Assembly (NCBI GenBank): GCA_003222375.1 | Contig: QHVX01000054.1 | Span: 1-19,259, forward strand | DNA: 19,259 bases | Reading direction: 5' to 3' | From: Acidobacteriota bacterium | Lineage (GTDB): Bacteria > Acidobacteriota > Thermoanaerobaculia > Gp7-AA8 | Shown here: positions 6,572 to 13,471 of the stretch, piece by piece | Layout of the letters: each line of letters starts with the position of its first letter | Position numbering within the stretch: the first letter of the stretch is position 1 | Notes under the pieces: generated by a model | Seen by the model: only the letters and a program-made list of their open reading frames with translations | The model's database searches: none | Told to the model about the DNA's origin: nothing | Program-made: the position numbers and the translations under genes

Positions 6572-6606
6572 CTGAGGGGCCGCGTCGCGGTCCCTCAGCT
6601 GTTTTT
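6572..6606 (+). terminator. intrinsic terminator after the lysine-rich peptide
   Basis: The stem is CTGAGGG-G-CCGC with loop GTC and GCGG-T-CCCTCAG: 7 plus 4 Watson-Crick pairs with a G-T pair between them. It is followed by CTGTTTTT. It is the clearest Rho-independent terminator in the window and separates the small-ORF unit from the cyclase operon. Confidence 0.85.
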
Positions 6607-6609
6607 GGC

Positions 6610-6678
6610 GTCATGCTGAGCCGCGCAGACGGCGAAGCATCTCACGCGCGGAGATGCTTCGCTGACGCTCAGCATGAC
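6610..6678. repeat. interspersed imperfect palindrome, copy 2
   Basis: Outer arms GTCATGCTGAG and CTCAGCATGAC pair perfectly, as do inner arms GAAGCATCTC and GAGATGCTTC. It shares the GAGCCGCGCAGACGGCGAAG core with copies 1 and 3. It starts 3 bases after the terminator and ends 14 bases before the cyclase start, so it occupies the place where the cyclase operon promoter or leader would be. Confidence 0.85.
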
Positions 6679-6692
6679 GTGGGTATCATCAT

Positions 6693-8554
6693 GTGGTGAC
6701 CCGCTTCGGCGCCTCCCTGGGCGCGCTGTGCGCCGCGATCATCATCATCGTCTCCCTCAACGACCCGACTTTCCTCGGCGCCGAGTGGCTGCTGCACGAC
6801 GCGTTCACGCGACAGCTCGCCGCCCGTAGCTCGCTCGATCGGCGCGTGATGATCGTCTCCGTCAACGAGAAGAGCGTCCACACGCTCGATCGCGCCGGCT
6901 ACGGAAGACCTCCCTACAGCCGCGAAGTGTGGGCGCAGGCGATCCGAGAATTGCAGCGAGGCGGCGCCCGTGTGATCGCCATCGACATCGGGTTGTCGGA
7001 GGAGGACATCAATCACCCGGAGGGCGATCGGGCGTTCGCCGATGCTGTTCGCAAAGCGCCGGTCGTTCTGGCCGCCGACACCGGCCCGAATTTTCCGCAC
7101 GATCGCATCCCATCGGGCTTGTGGACCATTCGAGGTCAAGCCTCACGCGAGATCTATGGCGTCGTGCCGCCGTTTCTCGACAATCCGCCTGCCGTCGGAA
7201 CCATTCGACTCGAGACCTCGCCGCACACGAGCGTCGTCCACAACTACCCCATCGCCGATCGCGTCAAGGGTGATGCTTACGCACCGAGCCTGGCGCTGGA
7301 GGTATCGCGGATGTATTTGATGCGCGATCGAGCCGGCGAATGGCGGGGCGATCATTTCGTAACCTCCTGGTTACATATTCCGATCGATCGACAGGGAGCG
7401 TTTCTCATTCGCTGGCACAATGCGACTGCCGATCGCTTTGTCGATTTCGACAAAGTGCTGACCGCGGCCGTCATGCGCGACGAGCCGGGCGCCGACCCGG
7501 CGAAACTGGCGGCCTTCGAAGCGCAGTTTCGCGACAAGATCGTCGTCGTCGGATACACCGCCCAGGGGCTGTTCGATCTCCGCTCCACCCCGCTTGCGCC
7601 GGCAACAGCAGGAATGCTCATTCACGCGAACGCCATCGACAATCTGATCAATCGACAATTCAACGCTGCGGTCGCACCGCCGTTCTTCGCCGTGCTGGTG
7701 CTGATCGTTGCAGCGATCGTGGGCGGCATCGTGCACCGCCTGCACTCGCAGTGGGCGGCGGGCGGGGTTGCGATCGCAGCCATCGTGATCTGGATCGTCG
7801 CGGACTATCTCGCCCTTCGCGCAGGACTGGTATTGAGCTCTGTGGCCGCGGCGAGCTCGATCGCGCTCACCTACATCACGATCACGGCTGTCAAATTCAC
7901 GGCCGAGCAGCGCCACACCGCGGAATTGCGCGCAACGTTCGGCCGCTACGTCTCGCCCCAGATCCTGCAGCACATCCTGGCGCATCCGGAAAGCGTGCAA
8001 CTCGGCGGTGAACGCCGCGATCTGACGATTCTCTTCTCCGACATCCGCGGCTTCACGACGATCTCGGAGGCCAGCGAGCCGGAAGTGGTGGTGGAGATGC
8101 TCAACGAATACCTCACGCGAATGGTCGAGATTCTCCTCGAGCACGGCGGCACGCTCGACAAATTCATCGGCGATGAGCCGATCGCGATCACCCCCGCCAT
8201 GCCGTGGATTGCGCGATCGCGATGATCGAGGAGACCGCGCGCATTCGAAGTCGCTGGGAGGGCGAGGGCAAACCGGCGCTCCGCATCGGCATCGGGATCA
8301 ACACCGGAGACGCCGTCGTCGGAAATATCGGAGCAGAAAAGGTTTTCGGATACACCGTGATCGGCGATGCCGTGAACCTGGCCTCGCGCCTGGAGGGAAA
8401 GAATAAGGATTACGGGACGGAGATCATCATCAGCGAATTCACCCTGGCGAGAATTGACGACACCTTCGTGACGGTTTACCTCGACGAAGTCAAAGTCAAA
8501 GGTAAAGAACGAGCAGTCCGGATCTACGAGGTCAAAGGAAGGACCCATGCGTAA
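6693..8554 (+). pseudogene. CHASE2-domain adenylate cyclase, frame broken by a short deletion
   Basis: A class III nucleotide cyclase with an N-terminal helix (about residues 5-22), a CHASE2 extracytoplasmic sensor (about 25-325), three transmembrane helices (about 328-400) and a C-terminal cyclase domain. The metal-binding Asp residues are D450 in FSDIRGFT and D494 in DKFIGD. The first frame runs GDE and then reads nonsense to TGA 8223-8225. The second frame, open from 8177, reads ADRDHPRHAVDCAIAMIE and continues through GIGINTGDAVVGN and GYTVIGDAVNLASRLE, holding the transition-state Asn and Arg (N-L-A-S-R). The expected MAxFGAP-like strand between GDE and ADRDHP is missing. Hence about 9 residues were lost with a frame change at 8175-8180. 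The Lys of DKFIGD favours ATP as substrate. Start is GTG 6693, with no clear Shine-Dalgarno. The stop overlaps the next gene by 8 bases. Confidence 0.85.
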
Positions 8555-9185
8555 CGTTTTCCTGGCCGTGTTGACGGCAGCAGCGGTCGTCACCGGCAAC
8601 ACCGAATCGAAGTGGACGGTCACAAAGGGCTCTACGACCCTCGGCACCATGACGCTGCTCACTAGCGCATCGGCCGGGCGGGCGGAGTGGCGGGCGGCCG
8701 GCAAACCGTCGACGACCGTTTTTCTCGCCAACGGCGGAAAATTTTGGCTGCGTACGACCGGCGGCGACGTCGAGCTCTCGACGATCAGCTCATCGGCTGT
8801 CGAGAACGTCCTTGCGCCTGCGTTGCTCGCTGCAGATCCAAAAGCTGCCAACAAGATCGAAGTGAAGCCGTACACGCTCACGCGAACGTCGCTCACGAGC
8901 TCGAACGCCGACGCGTCGAACTTCACCGTCCGTCCGAAAAAAGGCGCTTCGATGCGTCTCGCCCGCCTCTCCGGCGATCTTCTCGGACCGAGCGACACAT
9001 CGGTCGCCGCGACCGCAGGCGGACGCGGGGTCGGAACGAAGGGTCTGAAGTTGAACGACGGCGGCGATTACGGCGCGGTCGAGAAACTCGAGAATCGCGA
9101 CGCTGCCTGGAAAGAGAAGCTTTCGAACGCTCTGGCAGAATTTCAAAAAGACGGCAAAGTCGGCAAGAGCCGCGAGGAGCAATAA
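8547..9185 (+). CDS. secreted hypothetical protein
   Basis: The 212-residue product starts MRNVFLAVLTAAAVVTGNTES, a signal peptide, and should be exported. The rest is rich in Thr, Ser, Ala and Gly in the first half (short beta-like stretches such as STTLGTMTLLTS and GGKFWLRTTGGDVELSTI) and ends in a charged helical segment (AAWKEKLSNALAEFQKDGKVGKSREEQ). No family is recognised. A strong ribosome-binding site (AGGAAGGA) precedes the ATG, inside the last codons of the cyclase, with an 8-base overlap. The next gene starts directly after its stop. It therefore belongs to the cyclase-protease operon and could be a periplasmic partner of either. Confidence 0.8.
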   Translation: MRNVFLAVLTAAAVVTGNTESKWTVTKGSTTLGTMTLLTSASAGRAEWRAAGKPSTTVFLANGGKFWLRTTGGDVELSTISSSAVENVLAPALLAADPKAANKIEVKPYTLTRTSLTSSNADASNFTVRPKKGASMRLARLSGDLLGPSDTSVAATAGGRGVGTKGLKLNDGGDYGAVEKLENRDAAWKEKLSNALAEFQKDGKVGKSREEQ

Positions 9186-10037
9186 ATGTACACAAGAATG
9201 TTTACGATTTTGCTGATCGCAACTTCCGCGCACGCTCAGTTCGGCGACATCCTGAAACGCGTCGATCCGAGCAAGATCAAGAAGACCGTCGATGTCGCGC
9301 GGGCCGCCAATCGAGAGTTCACCGAAGGCGAGGAGGCCGACATCGGGCGGGTTGTGGCGGCTCGCGTGCTCGCGACGTATTCGCTCACGAAGGATGACAA
9401 GCTGCAGCAGTACGTGACGCTCGTCGGCGATACCGTGGCGGCCTACAGCGCTCGTCCGACGCTGGAATGGCACTTCGCCGTGATCGACACACCGATCGTG
9501 AACGCGTTCTCCGCGCCCGGCGGCTTCATCTTCATCACCACCGGCGCGCTGAAGCAGATGAGCTCCGAAGCCGAGCTCGCCGGTGTCCTGGGCCACGAAA
9601 TCGCGCACGTCACGCAGAAACACATCCTCAAAGAGATCAAGCGGAGCAACGTGATGAGCGCGGGCTTGTCGCTGGCGCAGGAAACTTCGGCGGGCGCGCA
9701 ATGGCTGAACGATGACTACGCCAACAAGATCGGCAAGATCGCGTTCGATAAGCTCTTCACCACCGGTTTGAGCCGCTCCGACGAGGCCGAGGCCGATCGG
9801 ATCGGATTTGAGCTGGCGGATGCTTCCGGTTATCGCGCCGCTGAAATGCTCACTTTTCTCGCGTCGCTGCAAAAACTCGAAGGGACCTCGGCGCTCAAGA
9901 CGCTGACCGCGACGCATCCCGCGCCGAAGGACCGCATCGCGACGCTGAAGCCGCTCGTTCGCGACCCGAACCGCGGCGCGCTGCTCGCGCAGCGCTGGAG
10001 CCAGTGGACGGCAAACCTTTCACGATCAGCGACGTAA
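9186..10037 (+). CDS. secreted M48-family zinc metallopeptidase
   Basis: This is a periplasmic zinc peptidase of family M48 (the Oma1/BepA-like group), which degrades or assembles misfolded envelope proteins in characterised members. A signal peptide spans about residues 1-18 (FTILLIATSAHA). The zinc site is H137-E138-I-A-H141, and the third ligand is most likely E200 in DEAEADRIG. VNAFSAPGGFIFITTGAL, just before the zinc site, is a conserved family segment. The length of 283 fits a protease domain without TPR repeats, so substrate recruitment must differ from BepA. The ATG follows the TAA of the preceding gene without any gap, so the two are translationally coupled. Confidence 0.93.
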   Translation: MYTRMFTILLIATSAHAQFGDILKRVDPSKIKKTVDVARAANREFTEGEEADIGRVVAARVLATYSLTKDDKLQQYVTLVGDTVAAYSARPTLEWHFAVIDTPIVNAFSAPGGFIFITTGALKQMSSEAELAGVLGHEIAHVTQKHILKEIKRSNVMSAGLSLAQETSAGAQWLNDDYANKIGKIAFDKLFTTGLSRSDEAEADRIGFELADASGYRAAEMLTFLASLQKLEGTSALKTLTATHPAPKDRIATLKPLVRDPNRGALLAQRWSQWTANLSRSAT

Positions 10038-10047
10038 AGTACGAATC

Positions 10048-10710
10048 ATGCGAACCGCGCTCTGTCTTTCGATCCTGATTGCCATTCCGGCGTTGGCCGA
10101 CGAAGAGGTCACACACAACTTTTCGTCTTCCATTCCGCGATCGGGAATTCGCCGCGTCATCGTCGACATCCCGGCCGGCGAGGTCTCGCTGCGAAACGGC
10201 TCCGGCGATCGCATCAGCATTTCGGGAGTGGCCCGTCGCAAATACGATGGTTATCGCGAACGCGAGAAGAACCAGCGCATCATCGATGACGTCACCGCCG
10301 AGATTTTCACGAACGCGGATGAGGCGCTCATCCGCCGCAGCTACGGCAAAAACGCGCAGTCATGGAGCGCGCAGAGCTGGCACACGAATTTCCGCATTAT
10401 CGTCGAGGTGCCGCGCGGGATGAACGTCGATGTCGAGACGAAGTACGGCGAGCTGTCGGTCGAAGGCGAGTTCGGCAATCTGAACGCTGACCTTCGCGCC
10501 GGCGAGATTCACATGCGCGTGCCGCGCGCATCGGTACACGAGTTGAACGCGTCGGTTCGCATCGGTGAGGTGCACACGGATTTCGGCGTCGACCGCGAAG
10601 ATCATGAAGGCGTCCTGCCGGGCAGCACGCACTTCATCAACGCCGGCGGCCGCTCGCGCATCAATCTCCACACGACGTTCGGCGAGCTGCACGTCACGCT
10701 CACTCGATAG
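10048..10710 (+). CDS. secreted DUF4097-like beta-repeat protein
   Basis: The 220 residues start with a signal peptide (MRTALCLSILIAIPALADEE) and continue with short beta-strand repeats: VIVDIPAGEVSLRNGSGDRISISG, VDVETKYGELSVEGEFGNLNADLRAGEI and ASVRIGEVHTDFG. Such G-E-[LIV] periodicity is typical of DUF4097-type putative adhesins, which form a beta-helix-like fold; their function is mostly undefined. It lies 10 bases after the peptidase stop and is the last gene of the cyclase operon. Its 3' end overlaps the converging lgt gene by 11 bases, so no dedicated terminator fits between them. Confidence 0.82.
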   Translation: MRTALCLSILIAIPALADEEVTHNFSSSIPRSGIRRVIVDIPAGEVSLRNGSGDRISISGVARRKYDGYREREKNQRIIDDVTAEIFTNADEALIRRSYGKNAQSWSAQSWHTNFRIIVEVPRGMNVDVETKYGELSVEGEFGNLNADLRAGEIHMRVPRASVHELNASVRIGEVHTDFGVDREDHEGVLPGSTHFINAGGRSRINLHTTFGELHVTLTR

Positions 10711-11635
10711 GCGGATAAATCTTCGAGTAGTGCAATCCGGGATGGCGCTTGCCGTAGCGCTTCGGGATGTCCTGCGTCCAGTCGCTCGGCATCGTCATGC
10801 AGAGGGCGAGGATTGCCGCGAATGCGACGCGCCGCGGCCACAACGTAGAGCCGGCTCTTAGCCGGCTCGAGCCGCCTGGAGAGGCGGCTCTACGTATCGC
10901 AAACCATACCCACAATCCCAGCCCCAACCCGCTCATGAACAGATTGAGGCTTTGCCCCGTGGCGAGGCCAAACAGTCTCGTCGGATATTCGCGGAAGACA
11001 TCGACGAAGATGCGCAGAAACGCATACCAGAAAATGAAATTCGCGAGCACGACGCCGGGCTTGGGATTGCGTTTACGAATTGCGATCAGCGCCGGAACGA
11101 GCAGCAGGTTCTTGATCGCATCGTAGAGCACGACCGGATGTCGAAAGCCGTCAGCATCCGGGAACTTCACGCCCCACGGCATCGACGTGATGCTGCCGAC
11201 GATCTGGCCGTCGATGAAATTGCCGATGCGGCCCGTGCCCATGAGAAACGCGCCCGGAATCACCAGCGCGTCTGCGATCGTGAGAAATGGACGACGATGG
11301 ATGCGGCAGAAGATTGCGGTCCCGATCGCGCCGCCTAACAACAGCCCGTGTGTGCTCATGCCGCCGAGCCAGATCCACGGAATCTGCGAGGGGTGCTGTG
11401 AGTAATACGGCCACTCGTAAAAAATCACTTCCACCGCGCGGCCGCCGATGACGACGCACGACGCCAGCAGAATGCTGATGTCGTAAACCTCGGCCAGCGA
11501 AAAGCCGAGGCGACGGCGCTGGCTGCGAAACCAGAGGAAGACCTCGAAGAAGCCCAGTGTGTAGCTCAGGCCGTACCACCACAGGTCAACGCCCCCGACT
11601 TCGCCGATGACGGGATCGATGCGATGAACGATCAC
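10700..11635 (-). CDS. lgt: prolipoprotein diacylglyceryl transferase
   Basis: Lgt is the inner-membrane enzyme that moves diacylglycerol from phosphatidylglycerol to the lipobox cysteine of prolipoproteins. Seen here are GGMSTHG (with H96), the Lgt signature GRIGNFIDGQ (R136, N139) and RHPVVLYDA, among about seven hydrophobic helices. The signature has Asp-Gly-Gln where Asn-Gly-Glu is common, a tolerated variation. The start is GTG 11635. After the last helix, residues about 247-264 (ASPGGSSRLRAGS) are encoded by a 53-base double-hairpin repeat. A non-typical polar tail ending LHYSKIYPPIE follows. So the C-terminus is longer than the family core. The upstream sequence suggests lgt once overlapped the stop of cca. 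Confidence 0.95.
   Translation of the reverse strand: MIVHRIDPVIGEVGGVDLWWYGLSYTLGFFEVFLWFRSQRRRLGFSLAEVYDISILLASCVVIGGRAVEVIFYEWPYYSQHPSQIPWIWLGGMSTHGLLLGGAIGTAIFCRIHRRPFLTIADALVIPGAFLMGTGRIGNFIDGQIVGSITSMPWGVKFPDADGFRHPVVLYDAIKNLLLVPALIAIRKRNPKPGVVLANFIFWYAFLRIFVDVFREYPTRLFGLATGQSLNLFMSGLGLGLWVWFAIRRAASPGGSSRLRAGSTLWPRRVAFAAILALCMTMPSDWTQDIPKRYGKRHPGLHYSKIYPPIE
10843..10895. repeat. REP/BIME-like inverted pair inside lgt
   Basis: Terminal arms ACGTAGAGCCG and CGGCTCTACGT pair perfectly. Two hairpins lie between: GAGCCGGCT/AGCCGGCTC and GAGCCGCCT/AGGCGGCTC. Each half is a GTAG-tagged palindrome, so the element is two REPs facing each other, as in BIMEs. It is read through in frame in the C-terminal region of Lgt. 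Confidence 0.85.
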
Positions 11636-11676
11636 TATCTTCGTTGATGAAGAAATTTCTCGGCATCGTTACCGCC
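11635..11676 (-). pseudogene. detached second copy of the cca 3' end
   Basis: Read on the minus strand the sequence encodes GNDAEKFLHQRR and then TAG at 11637-11635. This parallels the genuine end of cca (RNDAERFIQSLRPA, stop at 11767-11765). The two share AACGATGCCGAGA exactly and then diverge. The detached copy's TAG overlaps the lgt start codon as TAGTG, a normal tight operon junction. The copies are separated by the palindrome at 11682-11758. An upstream TGA closes the frame, so nothing long is encoded. Confidence 0.6.
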
Positions 11677-11681
11677 CATCC

Positions 11682-11758
11682 GTCACCCTGAGCCGCGCAG
11701 ACGGCGAAGGGTCTCCGTGAAACGAGACCCTTCCCCCGCTAAGCGGGGTCAGGATGAT
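11682..11758. repeat. interspersed imperfect palindrome, copy 3
   Basis: Outer arms are GTCACCCTGAG and TCAGGATGAT (imperfect); inner arms GAAGGGTCTC and GAGACCCTTC pair perfectly; the right half has a CCCCCGCTAAGCGGGG hairpin. The GAGCCGCGCAGACGGCGAAG core is shared with copies 1 and 2. It begins 6 bases after the cca stop and sits between two versions of the cca 3' end. Confidence 0.83.
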
Positions 11759-11764
11759 GCTGGT

Positions 11765-12769
11765 CTACGCGGGGCGAAGGGATTGGATAAATCTCTCGGC
11801 ATCGTTACGCGTGCGCACTTCGCCGCGAATCTGCGCCTCGAGGAGAGCGCGCTTGATCGCGCCGAGCTCGGGCCCAGGTTGCTTCCCGGTCAGGGACGCA
11901 ATCTCGTTGCCGTTGAGCAGCGGCTTGATGTTGAAATCGGGCATCGGCACGCGCAGCGGCAACTGCCGGGCGAGCTTCTCGCCGGCGTCGTAAAGAGCAA
12001 TGAGATTCGGGTCGCGCATCAATTGCTGCAGTGTCACGACGTCGCGCAGCAGCGCGTCGCTCCATCGCCATCGCTTCGCGAATTCCTTTGGATCTCGCAA
12101 AAGGAGCGCGTACGCGGCGGCCAGCGAAATGTCATCGGCCTCGAATCGCCTCGCATCCACCGGAAAACCGAATAGCGCCTCGTCGAGGGCGGTTGCGTTG
12201 AGAAGCTGCAGAGCTTTGCGAAACTTGCCCGCCGAGAAGATCGCATGGAGCTCGTACGTGACGCGCTCGGCTGCGACGGTTGTGATGCGTCCCGATCGGC
12301 GGCGAATTGCCGCGACGGTCGCGTCATCGATCGTGAAGTCGAAGCGCACCGCGAGCCTGACTCCGCGCAGCATCCGCAGCGGATCGTGGTCGAAATTCCG
12401 AGGGGAGATCATTCGAATGACGCGACGGCGAATGTCTTCCTGCCCGTCGTACGGATCGCTCAAATCGCCGGTGGCAAGGTCCATCGCGATCGCGTTGATC
12501 GTGAAATCGCGGCGGCCGAGGTCCGTTTTGCGCGAGAAGTCGTAGACGCGGTCGTCGACCACCACGCGATAAACGGTCAGATCGCCGCGACCTAACGTGA
12601 TCACTTTGCCGAGCGCGGATGCGCACGCGAGCGGGTCATCGCATTCCACGTCGACATCGAGCGCTTCGATGTTCAGCAAGAGATCGCGCACGGCGCCGCC
12701 GACGGCGATCGTGCCATTTGGCAAATGCACCAATTTAGGGAATTGCGAGACGAGGGGCTCACGCAACAT
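11765..12769 (-). CDS. cca: CCA tRNA nucleotidyltransferase / poly(A) polymerase family
   Basis: This class II nucleotidyltransferase adds or repairs the 3' CCA of tRNAs. Motifs in order are GGAVRD (24-29), the metal-binding D38-V-D40, RRDFTINAIA (86-95), DPYDGQEDI (105-113) and DPLRMLRGVRLAVRF (129-143). The 334 residues are short for the family but cover the head, neck and body domains. Poly(A) polymerases of the same family differ mostly in the C-terminal part and cannot be fully excluded. The start ATG 12769 overlaps the stop of the FAH-family gene by 11 bases. The C-terminus (NDAERFIQSLRPA) appears duplicated downstream, so the last residues may have been remodelled by a repeat insertion. 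Confidence 0.92.
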   Translation of the reverse strand: MLREPLVSQFPKLVHLPNGTIAVGGAVRDLLLNIEALDVDVECDDPLACASALGKVITLGRGDLTVYRVVVDDRVYDFSRKTDLGRRDFTINAIAMDLATGDLSDPYDGQEDIRRRVIRMISPRNFDHDPLRMLRGVRLAVRFDFTIDDATVAAIRRRSGRITTVAAERVTYELHAIFSAGKFRKALQLLNATALDEALFGFPVDARRFEADDISLAAAYALLLRDPKEFAKRWRWSDALLRDVVTLQQLMRDPNLIALYDAGEKLARQLPLRVPMPDFNIKPLLNGNEIASLTGKQPGPELGAIKRALLEAQIRGEVRTRNDAERFIQSLRPA

Positions 12770-13391
12770 GGTTGCGCAGCGTGCCGATGCCTTCGATCTC
12801 CACCTCGACCGTGTCGCCCGACTGCAATGGGCCGACGCCGGCCGGCGTGCCGGTGAGAATCACGTCGCCCGGCTCGAGCGACATCACGCCGGTGATGAAT
12901 TCGATCAGCGTGCTGCACGGAAAAATCATCATGCTCGTGCGGCCGTTCTGCCTGATCTGTCCGTTGACGCGCGTGACGAGCGACAGGTCTGCCGGATCGA
13001 GATCGGTCTCGATGCACGGCCCGATCGGACAAAACGTGTCGAAGCTCTTCCCCCGCGTGAACTGCACATCTTTTTTTTGCAGGTCGCGAGCGGTGACATC
13101 GTTGGCGCACGTGAAGCCTTTCACGAAGTCGCGCCAGCTTGCGGCTTTCACATTGCGCGCGCGTTTGCCGATGACCATCGCGAGCTCGCCTTCGTGATCG
13201 ACACGCTCCGACTGCGGCGGCCGGATGATTGTTCCCTCGTGCGGCAGCAGCGCCGATGGCGGCTTGAGAAAAATGATCGGCTCCGACGGCGGCTCATTGC
13301 CCAGTTCTTTCGCGTGTTCGGCGTAATTGCGGCCGACAGCCACGATCTTCGTGGGCCGCGGGCCGTCTTCGAGAAAGCGATAGATCTTCAC
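12759..13391 (-). CDS. fumarylacetoacetate hydrolase (FAH) family protein
   Basis: A compact 210-residue FAH-domain enzyme. The family hydrolyses or decarboxylates beta-dicarbonyl acids such as acylpyruvates and oxaloacetate. Family sequence is clear: VGRNYAEHAKELGNEPPSEPIIFLKP, HEGELAMVIGK with metal ligands E67 and E69, CANDVTARD with D98, TRGKSFDTFCPIGP, and ILTGTPAGVGP. The single-domain size matches the acylpyruvase/oxaloacetate tautomerase-type members (FAHD1-like) and not the two-domain fumarylacetoacetase. Substrate cannot be fixed from sequence. The GTG start at 13391 has only a weak Shine-Dalgarno. The 3' end overlaps cca by 11 bases, so they should be co-transcribed even though their functions are unrelated. 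Confidence 0.92.
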   Translation of the reverse strand: MKIYRFLEDGPRPTKIVAVGRNYAEHAKELGNEPPSEPIIFLKPPSALLPHEGTIIRPPQSERVDHEGELAMVIGKRARNVKAASWRDFVKGFTCANDVTARDLQKKDVQFTRGKSFDTFCPIGPCIETDLDPADLSLVTRVNGQIRQNGRTSMMIFPCSTLIEFITGVMSLEPGDVILTGTPAGVGPLQSGDTVEVEIEGIGTLRNHVA

Positions 13392-13408
13392 AGGCTCGCG
13401 ATTTTACG

Positions 13409-13471
13409 CCCCTCACCCCGCCCCTCTCCCCGCAAGCGGGGAGAGGGTGGCGCGGAGCGCCGGGTGAGGGG
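13409..13471. repeat. CCCCTCACCC...GGGTGAGGGG palindromic repeat between genes
   Basis: Inverted terminal arms are the same as the element inside glycosyltransferase 2. Internal arms CCCTCTCCCC/GGGGAGAGGG around GCAAGC and a GGCGCGGAGCGCC hairpin add further structure. It abuts the TAG stop (13472-13474) of the 519-residue gene, and on the minus strand the junction reads GTAGCCCCTCACCC. It fills most of the gap to the FAH-family gene and may act as an mRNA 3' hairpin. Confidence 0.88.

Noticed and set aside
6354..6575. 73-codon open frame over the small-ORF region
   Set aside because: It reads the lysine codons of the 18-residue ORF in a shifted frame as Glu/Gly/Arg, has no good ribosome-binding site and runs into the terminator stem.
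8165..8225. Programmed frameshift in the cyclase
   Set aside because: Residues are missing at the junction and the second frame carries TGA at 8174-8176, so reading cannot simply switch there with no loss.
8790..9917. 375-codon open frame on the minus strand
   Set aside because: It is antisense to the secreted hypothetical and the M48 peptidase, both of which have signal peptides, ribosome-binding sites or catalytic motifs.
76..13471. Repeats as a CRISPR array
   Set aside because: The copies are dispersed, variable in length and not separated by regular spacers, and no cas gene is present.
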